64,000 nt of DNA from Euptelea pleiosperma. Lineage: Eukaryota > Streptophyta > Magnoliopsida > Ranunculales > Eupteleaceae. The notes beneath the pieces were generated by a model that did not search any database, was not told where the DNA came from, and saw only the letters and a list, made by a program, of their open reading frames with translations. Positions 56,320 through 64,000 of the stretch are shown in pieces. The stretch's first letter is position 1. The number at the start of each line of letters is the position of its first letter. Location of the stretch: assembly GCA_035048495.1 (NCBI GenBank), contig CM068541.1:5215929-5279928 (forward strand), given 5' to 3'. The translations under genes were made by a program, and so were the position numbers.

Positions 56320-57289
56320 AGGAGCGAATGCCCTCCAAAACAAACCAACACATCAGATGATCAGCCTTTTGCCTCGATCAGACGTTTATCTTCTGAAATG
56401 ACATCACGAAGAATACTATATAATAATATATATTGTATATATTATATATTAAATTTTTTTCTCATAGACTGAATTGTTGTTAAGAAATAATTATATTAAA
56501 ATATAATTCTTCATTATTTTTATTTAATGTTTTAGGTATGGTTTCAGTTCTTAGTTTTGGAAATGAAATGGACTTTTATGACCAAATGGTAGGTCAGGTG
56601 TCTTGAATATTTTTTAATTTTATTTTAGGGTTTGAAGGTTAAGGCCATATTTTGATCTTTCAGCCATTTAGGGTTTGTTTTGTAGACCGTGTCATATAAC
56701 TCTTTGTTTTCTTAATTTATGGCTTGCATTACGGCCGAGGGAGATGTTGACTTTGGGTCATTTTAAACTTTTTTTTTTTATCACTTGCTTTAGTGACCTA
56801 TCTCAATCACTGTAGCTTGTACACTTGACACGTACCCATGAAAACCCATGTTTGAAATTTAATTTAATTTAGAAAAAAGCTGTCTTGTCATGGGTTCTTG
56901 CCAAGTTTATAGGCTTTAGTGATTGAGATGGGTCACTAAAGCGACCAAAAGTGGACTCTGTCCATGATGTGAAAATTGCTAAAAGTATATGAGATATAGA
57001 CCATAGATGCTGTCTATAAAAGGTAAGAACTGTTCCTGAGAGCTATTGATGGTAAGGTATGTATAGTGGATGGTTTAGATCGTACCAATTCCACCATGAG
57101 TCAACTTTTTTCAACCTCGGTGTGCTGAAACCTGGATTGGACCAGCAGATAGAACCGGAAAACTATTGAACCGTCCCACAAAGTGGAATCGTCCCAGCTC
57201 CAGTTGGGTTGTCTTTTTGACTAATTAGTGGGGCAGCGAGGGTGCCGGGATTTTGTTCGAGAGGGCCACAATCAATTGAGTAGAACCGC
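56320..57289. other. intergenic, no gene seen
   Basis: AT-rich DNA with TA repeats at about 56418-56455. 'ccatgaaaacccatg' and 'ttagtgacctatctcaatcact' recur inverted at 56925-56940, so 56780-56945 is another short inverted repeat. Confidence 0.45.
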
Positions 57290-57575
57290 TTACAATATGA
57301 GCCACGTGGAATATTCTTAGAGATTTCTAACTGAGTGGATGTTTGGCCCAACCCTAGATGGACATATAGACTAAAAATTAGTTTGATTAGTGATTTCTAA
57401 GTGTTGGATTGGAGTCGTTTTCAATTGTTGATTTTTAACCGTGGACTTTAAGCATTATATTGACCATTATTTGGGGTGCAAAGATCCAATGGTTTGAAAT
57501 CACTAATCAGCCTGATTTTTGGTCTGTAGGTCCACCTAGGGACTGCTCAAACTTCTATAAGGGTCAGCGTCTTCT
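57290..57575. mobile_element. family B MITE, right end truncated
   Basis: Starts 'gcttacaatatgagccacgt' with a G-box, then 'gtggatgtttggcccaaccc', 'attagtttgattagtgattt', and in inverse 'gaaatcactaatcagcctga' and 'ggtccacctagggactgctc'. The mirror of the left end is missing. Confidence 0.65.
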
Positions 57576-59503
57576 CAGAGGGGCACTAAATTAAAATGAA
57601 TAGTCAATCTCAGAATTTTTTATTTTTTATTAAAGATTTTCAAAGTTGAAGGGGTCTCCCCCCTCTTGGCAATCCGGATCAGAGCCCACCGATCCGATCC
57701 AAAGCCGGTGCTGTCTTGCCTGAGATCACTTTTTTTTACAAAGGAGTCTCACTTTGTCTCGGGGCGAGATGGGCCGATCCGGATTGGGATCGGAGACCAC
57801 CAATCCAGCCTCCAATCCCGAGACTTTCATCCTCGCTTTTTGAGCCAACCACATTCTTGGCTCCGTCCGTCCGGTTGGGTCAAAAAAGCAAAAAAAAAAC
57901 TGGCTGGGTTGTCATTTTGACCAACAGGTTGAACCGGTGAACGAGCGAACCGGCCAATCACTGGTTGGGTGACCGATTCCGATCTCATCATAACACTTGA
58001 TACACACTTCTGAACATGCGTTCCGAATTTAATGTGATCAGGTTGTTTGGATGTATGCGGTCTGTAATGTTTTCGTTGGGCCCACCTATTAATCTCAATT
58101 ATTATGGGGAAATGGATAGTGACTTTGAATCTTGAACGACAAAAATGCTTTGGAATTTTGTACTAGATAAGATGGGTTAGCCGGAGTGGAATTTCCCTAC
58201 GGGGCTGTGGGGCACATCCAAAATGCGCTACATGTCACATTCATTAGGGCTGACTTGACCCTCAATGATTGGCCCATCCTTTGATGGACCTACATACAAA
58301 CAATCAACCTGATTGCTCATCTCTAGCCATTCGATCTGAGTATACCCCAAAAAATAATCTCGAATCCAATGGCTAGAGATTGGGTCAATGGGGCTGAAAA
58401 GAGTGGGACACGTGGCACATTTTTAGTTACCCCACAGGACGACAGGTAAAATTCCCTAGGCTAAAATTTTCCTAAGAATAACTTGTATGAGCTTAATGTG
58501 TTAGATTGAAATTTTCTCATCAAGCTAGGGCAGCCCTAATACTGTTTTAGGTCGTTTATTGCTGAATTGATCGGATGGTTGTGACTTCCCGATTCTAGAA
58601 ATGATCATCAGTTCGATTTTAGTCTGGAAGATCTTCTAAATGGGACTAAATAAAGTGAGGATCATGATTTCGTTACATGTTTGTTGTATATACAACAAAG
58701 TAGGGAGACAATCCTCATCTACAAAATTTTCTAGAAATTAAATTTTCTTGGTAGGTAAGCTAGGATCCAACCCGTTCATAAGGTAGGCTAAAGAGTGCAC
58801 TTTTCTTTTTTCCTTTTTTCTTTTCTTTCAAAAGTAGATTCTTTGAAAATTTAATTTTCTGGAAAATGAATTTATAAATATGAAGACAAAAATAATAAGA
58901 AATCCACTTGCAAATATTACGTTTTTTTTTTTTTTTGGGTTTTTCTCATTTTCGGGATTGAGATCGGGATCGGGATCGCGAACCGAGACTTTCTCCAAAA
59001 AAAATGTAATTTTTTGATGCTTGATCATCCAATTAGATTGGACAATCAAGCCAGGAGATCTATGAGGTGGGCCCCCACTATTGGATGGATAGAAATTCGA
59101 TCATCATCTTACTTGAGTTAGACTGTTAGAATACTTTAGTAGTACCTGATCATTCTTCTTCATTCCATTTAAATTAGGGTTTCAAAAAAAAATGGCTGGA
59201 AACTTGATCTGAGATGCACGAATCCCGTGTGTATCGCGTACATAACGGGCCATGCAGCGCGCGTGACTTTCACCACTATTGATTAATAAATGTTTTTATT
59301 ATTTTAAAATATATTAATTAATGATAAAAATATTTAATAATAATAAAAAATAAATAAAAAGGCTTGAAAGGCAGCCCATGTGAACTCGTAATTACAGGGC
59401 CCACCCATTCAATAAATGCCTCTTAATTTTTTTATACTCTAACAAAGGCCCATAACTAGGTTTCATGTTCCGATTGGTTCCTCTCCCCCACATTAAATGG
59501 CCC
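57576..59503. other. repeat-rich intergenic stretch
   Basis: 57640-57990 is the 'gatcgg' low-complexity repeat. 58190-58465 is a common-repeat MITE with inverted ends (aatttccctacgggg / cccctgtgg-type) carrying 'ggacacgtggcac'. 58790-59330 is AT-rich. No gene is seen. Confidence 0.5.
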
Positions 59504-59945
59504 TTAGGACCTGTTTGAATGCTCACGCTTTCAGGGCATAGCCCAATCCTAGCCTTTTTTCTAAAACCGGTTCGACGTTGAAACTACTTTTCAAAAGGGT
59601 CGGGTTCAGGGGAATCGTCGTCTTTTCAATCCTGTTCTTGGACGTGGATTCCGAGAATCCTACGGTGGTTGATAGCACTCGGCTGGCATTCATTTTTCGC
59701 CAAAGCAAAACTACCGTTGACTGAAATCCAACGGCCGAGGACATGAGTGAAAAGAGGAGTCGTCGGAGTCTGAGCTTCTTCAAGAAGCCAATTCTGGTTT
59801 TTTTTTTTTAAGACAAAATCTTAAAAAGCGGCCAGAAAAGAGAGGGTCCACCCAATTATTGTCATACACATCGCAGAACAATTGGACCTAGACTGACCCC
59901 AGTTGGACCCATTTCTGGAGTTTCCAAACAGGCCCTAAGGATATA
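59500..59945. mobile_element. compound TIR element containing a family D copy
   Basis: The left end 'ccttaggacctgtttgaatg' and the right end 'ttccaaacaggccctaagga' are inverted. About 59615-59780 inside is a family D copy (gggtcgggttcaggggaatc, 'gtggattccgagaatcctac', inverted 'gaaatccaacggccgaggac'). The right part (59827-59920) matches the sequence at 63908-64000, so a second copy runs off the window end. Confidence 0.6.
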
Positions 59946-61189
59946 AAATGTTAACAGCTAGCAATGGCATAGCATTTAAAGTTCTATATATATAAAAAAA
60001 ATGTTAGGATGCATGAGGAATCTCCTACGTGCGTGGGGGCTGTTTGGTTTGATTTGATTATCTAGTCATCATTTGGTGTTTGGAGGATCTAAAATATTAG
60101 GCCTGAGGTGATTTAAATAGTTTTTTTTCTTATTTTTATTTTTAATTTTGGTAGGTGAGCGGTGAGCAAGTAGTAGAGCATGAAATGGGTCGGACCATGT
60201 TCGGATCTAGGTTGATCCATATTCAAATCCGACTTTGAACAAATTGATCTTAATCTGACTGGATCGATCCATATCCAACCCACGGATAGATATACGGTGT
60301 GATCCACTAAAAAATGTTGTAATCTAATAACCTAGTTAAACCAAAGACTGGATCCGACCCAATAATATGAAGGCCAAAATACAAGATCCGAATTCGACTC
60401 TGATTTACTCATATCTAACCTTTTTTTTATTCAGATCGTGTTTAATGGATCCAAACCCATAAAATTCAGGTTCAAATCTGGTCGGGTTGGGTAACAGTGG
60501 GCCAGCCTGACATGCTTTTGAGATTGAGCCACAATTGCAAACCTGTTCATTGGGCCTAGGCATATTTTGAGACCCATTAGAAGAGTAACTAGGGGTCATC
60601 TTACTAAGTCCGGTCCAATAGACACATATGTTCAGAAATACCTAGATGTGGTAATGGGCTGGGTTAGCTCTGAGCCAAGTTCTGCCCAAGCATGGCTGAA
60701 ACAAGAATAGCTATGCCCAAGCCCAGACTCGCTGTCAAGAATTCAGGTCCATTCCAGGATCAAGAACAGGTACAATGGGCCACACCTTTGGATTTGATTG
60801 GGCCTAAATTTAATTTTACTGAATTTAGAACCGAAGCCCGGTCCAAATATTTAGTGAGCCACAAAAGAAAGACCAATCCCGGCCAATGACCGGATGGCCC
60901 TAAACGCAACACAAGCCCATACCTAGTGCATCTGGCCTGAAAGCACATCGGGCCAGCCCAGCACATTATACTCTAAATGTATCTACGCATAGGGGTGTTA
61001 ATGGATAGTTGAAAATTCAAATCCACATTCGAGTGAAATGATATTATTCATCCTCACAAGAATTCCTCAAATCATTAGATATTCGTATCCTGGTTTACAA
61101 GTTGAAAATTATGGGCCGTGTATCATAACTGTTAACTTGAAAACCACATTTGAAGGAGTTAGACTTCAGACTATTAGGGGATGGACGTA

Positions 61190-61520
61190 CATTTGCTTCC
61201 CCCCTTGTAACCGTAGACTTTAGAGCCTTTTGCCCTTTGCGATATAGTTGGGTCTTTGGAAGGAGATGAACAGAAGGATCTTCGAGGGAAAGGAAGAGTC
61301 TTGTTCTAAGATTATCTTATCGATCAAGGCTCTCCTATTTTTTTAGTCGAAGTTTTATAGTTAATGTAAAGGGTTTGGTCTTTAGATGGGAGTCGATCAT
61401 GCATAGAGGAACTTAGAGGTTCTCTCGTCTAGTGGAGGTTTTCTCGACCTCCAATTGCTCGTGTTGTAATAGTTCTCTTTCTTTAATAAATTTCACCTTA
61501 TCAAAAAATAAAAATAAAAA
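61190..61520 (+). mobile_element. LINE 3' end
   Basis: About 61240-61350 reads GLWKEMNRRIFEGKEESCSK and IILSIKALLF, the C-terminus of a LINE ORF2. A 3'UTR follows (cgacctccaattgctcgtg, ttgtaatagttctctttc), then the terminus TTATCAAAAAATAAAA (61498-61513). The same terminus explains the micro-insertion in the FTSZ1 intron. Confidence 0.75.
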
Positions 61521-61554
61521 AAATCTAGAATAGGTTGATTTTTTTGTAGGAGTG

Positions 61555-61925
61555 ATCTATATGGTGGGGAGATTATCACCAAAATATAGGGTCAGGATTA
61601 AGGGGACAACAAATTTGACTACTATTTTGGCGTACCCACATGGAAGATGAATCAATGGTTGATTTTTGGTGAGGATGCTCTCTCCCACCATATAGATCAC
61701 CCCGACAAAAAAAAATCAGCCCATTTTGAAATTCTAACCCTATCAAATGTAGTTTTCAAGTTAACGGTAAAAATAGACGGTCCATAATTCCTCAACTTCT
61801 AAACCAGTCTACGAATATCGGAATGATTTGAATTTTTATGAGGATGACCTCCTCACCATAGAGACCATCCTCGCCAAAAATCATCCAATTCCAAAACTCA
61901 TAATTTAAATATTGGCCTGTGTGCC
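61555..61925. mobile_element. family A MITE copy
   Basis: 'ggcgtacccacatggaagat', 'gaatcaatggttgatttttg', 'gacggtccataattcctcaa' and 'gaggatgacctcctcaccat' follow the order of the copy at 55215. Its right terminal repeat is missing or diverged. (TA)n follows at 61930-61950. Confidence 0.7.
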
Positions 61926-62429
61926 AAATTATATATATATATGTATATACCAACGGTGCACCTTATGGAATACCCCCATAGAGTCACCTTTATTGGATAT
62001 TCGAATCCAATTTATTTGTCCCATGAATCGGATATTATCAGATATATATCTAATAAGTTAATTGGATTCAAATATTAATTCAGAATATCCGTTGGATTTC
62101 GATATCCTGTGGATGGAGAGATGCTGATAGCAGAGAGGATCATGATCCTAATGCCCCTTAGAGGTGCAACTTAAAACGGCCCAACGCCAAGAGGCCCAAC
62201 ATGAATTTAATTTTGTTTTGCAACCTCATTTAAGCCAACCTCTACATCACGAATCTCACCCACCCTACCTTTCCTCAGGGATGATTTGTGTGGGAGATCC
62301 CATCCCCATCTTCATGTTTCCATTTCTTGATTAATAAATTACCATTTCCCACCCCCCAAAACCTGCAAAAACCTGGTTATGTTAAGAAGAAAAACAGAAA
62401 GAAAATAACAAAGAAAGAAAGAAAGAAAG
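61926..62429. promoter_or_regulatory. upstream region of the acyltransferase gene
   Basis: It begins with TA repeats and 'atattcgaatccaatt' sequence and ends in a purine-rich leader (gaaagaaagaaagaaagatg) before the ATG. No clear TATA box can be fixed. Confidence 0.4.
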
Positions 62430-63512
62430 ATGAAGATGGAGGATGAATTAATTTATCTGGTTGAAGTATCAGTTTTGGTTTCAGCTGCTTTAACTTATTG
62501 TTATTTCTTGGTCACAAAAATCTCTAATGGCAAAACCAGGTTCTTCTCTGTCCTCCCCATCTTCTACCTCTTCTACACCCTCCCATGGTATTTCTCCTCT
62601 GTTCATCTTAGAGGAATCTCAACTTTCTCTCTAACATGGGTTTCCAATTTCAAGCTCCTCCTCTTCTGCTTCGACCTAGGCCCTCTCACCCTCTATAACA
62701 ACTCCTTCATCCAATTCGTCTCCGTCGCCGCGTTCCCCGTCAAAATCAAAGAACACCCATCATCCTCGAATCCATCTCTCCGTCTCGAACCCTTGCTAAA
62801 TTTCGCGGCGAATGGATTACTATTAGCCTTGTTAGTGAATTTCTACACTTACAAGGAATTTTTCCCACACCAACTCATTTTACTTCTCTATTGCTTGCAC
62901 ATGTTCTTAGTGCTCGACATTGTTTTATTAGGGGAAGCTATATTAGTTCGCGCCGTACTTGGGTTAGAACTCGAAGTCGCGTTCAACCGGCCTTATCTAG
63001 CGACGTCGCTTCAGGATTTTTGGGGGAGGAGGTGGAACCTTGTGGTATCGAACATTTTAAGGCAGAGTGTGTACGACCCGACTCGATATACACTCGGATG
63101 GATTATAGGAGAGACGCCGGCGAATGCGGTGGCCTTGATCACTGTGTTCGTGGTGTCCGGGCTCATGCATGAACTCGTCTACTACTATATCACGTGTGGT
63201 GCTGGACCATCTTGGGAGATAACGTGGTTCTTCGTGTTGCACGGGGTGTGTACGGCCGTTGAGATAGTGGTGAAGTCTTGGGTTCGGGCTTTGGGATGGC
63301 GTTTGTTGCGCCCGGTCGGTTCAGTAGCGTTGGTACTTGGGTTTGTGGCGGTTACGGGTTTTTGGTTGGTTTTCCCTCCAATTTTGAGGAGTGGAGCTGA
63401 CGTGAAGGGTATTGGAGAATACGCTGCTTTGGCTGAGTTTCTGAGTGAGAAACATAAAGGTTTGATGAATCAGACCCGTTTACTTTTTCTTGGTGGGCCC
63501 AGTCGTTTATGA
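62430..63512 (+). CDS. wax-synthase-type MBOAT acyltransferase, single exon
   Basis: Belongs to the plant 'probable long-chain-alcohol O-fatty-acyltransferase' family, membrane enzymes of the ER that esterify fatty acyl groups to alcohols (wax esters) or, in some members, sterols or diacylglycerol. The protein is 360 residues, the normal family length. It has about eight hydrophobic segments, the family signature RPYLATSLQDFWGRRWN (187-203) followed by LVVSNILRQSVYDPTR, and the catalytic His247 in FVVSGLMHELVYYYI. There is no intron, and no stops or shifts. Met1 and Met3 are both possible starts. Codons are G+C-richer than the surrounding DNA, which marks the real gene. Substrate cannot be told from sequence. 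An AATAAA overlaps the stop codon. Confidence 0.93.
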   Translation: MKMEDELIYLVEVSVLVSAALTYCYFLVTKISNGKTRFFSVLPIFYLFYTLPWYFSSVHLRGISTFSLTWVSNFKLLLFCFDLGPLTLYNNSFIQFVSVAAFPVKIKEHPSSSNPSLRLEPLLNFAANGLLLALLVNFYTYKEFFPHQLILLLYCLHMFLVLDIVLLGEAILVRAVLGLELEVAFNRPYLATSLQDFWGRRWNLVVSNILRQSVYDPTRYTLGWIIGETPANAVALITVFVVSGLMHELVYYYITCGAGPSWEITWFFVLHGVCTAVEIVVKSWVRALGWRLLRPVGSVALVLGFVAVTGFWLVFPPILRSGADVKGIGEYAALAEFLSEKHKGLMNQTRLLFLGGPSRL

Positions 63513-63517
63513 ATAAA
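63512..63517 (+). promoter_or_regulatory. AATAAA overlapping the acyltransferase stop
   Basis: The sequence TTATGAATAAAATG places AATAAA on the last base of the TGA. If used it would give a very short 3'UTR; a downstream site is equally possible. Confidence 0.4.
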
Positions 63518-64000
63518 ATGACCTAAAAGGGCTTGCTAGGTATGTGTCACGAATTTGATGTTAGAGAGAGAGAGAGAGAGAGAGAGAGAGGCTGAATTCT
63601 TTTTAGTCTCAGGTTAGGGGCGATTTCGTAAGTTTATACTTTGAGGGAATTATTGTTATTCTATAATGGTGTTTTGCAGCTGTTGAGTTGAGTCAATGGG
63701 TCGGGTCCCAATCCTGATGACCAATCGGGTCTGCGTGACCCATATATCAAAGTCTGGGATCAAAGCCCGCCTTCACTGAGTTACTGAACTCCGGATCGAC
63801 CCATCTTGCCCTAGACGAAGTGAAAATCCTTTATAAAACAGTGATCTCGGGCTATCCGGGTCGCCTGATCCAGATTGGGATCGGCCGAGACTTTGAACCA
63901 TGGATAAAGGGGCCAAAAAAGGGAATGTCCACACATTTATTGTCAAACACGTTTCCGAACAATTAGACCTAGACTGACCACAGCTGGACCCATTTCTGGA
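63518..64000. other. acyltransferase 3' flank and repeats
   Basis: 63563-63591 is a (GA)n microsatellite. 63680-63905 is the 'gatcgg/gggtcgg' low-complexity repeat ending 'gagactttgaaccatgg'. 63908-64000 matches the right part of the element at 59500-59945 and runs off the window. Confidence 0.6.

Noticed and set aside
62891..63242. Overlapping ORFs inside the acyltransferase gene
   Set aside because: Shadows in other frames of a G+C-rich real coding exon.
1..64000. CRISPR array, operons or bacterial-type system
   Set aside because: No spaced identical repeats or bacterial gene organisation; all genes are plant nuclear genes with introns or plant-type promoters.

Overview
The window is nuclear DNA of a flowering plant. 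It carries spliced genes for a chloroplast division protein (FtsZ1), TFIID subunit TAF6, vacuolar ATPase subunit e and DNA topoisomerase I, an intronless wax-synthase-type acyltransferase, and large amounts of short non-autonomous DNA transposons plus Copia, LINE and SINE debris. The species cannot be named from the sequence.

Layout. 161-3120 (+): the last six exons of TAF6. 4064-12126 (-): all six exons of FTSZ1; its 4.7-kb third intron holds a decayed Copia element interrupted by a 5'-truncated LINE, both antisense to the gene. 13811-14125 (-): an intronless gene for a small secreted peptide with 15 cysteines. 15822-20998 (-): the three-exon VHA-e gene, with an RTE-type LINE remnant in intron 2. 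24411-33004 (-): TOP1 with 15 coding exons, all five catalytic residues, and a probable 5'UTR exon at 35174-35280. 62430-63512 (+): the wax-synthase-like MBOAT acyltransferase. All reconstructed exon chains keep the reading frame across every junction.

The 27 kb between TOP1 and the acyltransferase is mostly transposon sediment: MULE-type MITEs with 9-bp target duplications, hAT-type elements with 8-bp duplications, tRNA-derived SINEs and LINE 3' ends, several nested so that the insertion order can be read. Within it lies one candidate non-coding RNA gene (about 54085-54650). It has a TATA box and a pyrimidine-rich leader, and it contains a near-perfect miR160 complement interrupted by three extra central nucleotides, the signature of an endogenous target mimic. 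This is the most interesting feature of the window.

The protein genes are unrelated housekeeping or metabolic genes with their own promoters and do not form a pathway. Genes read by homology have high confidence; repeat boundaries are exact only where a target-site duplication is stated.
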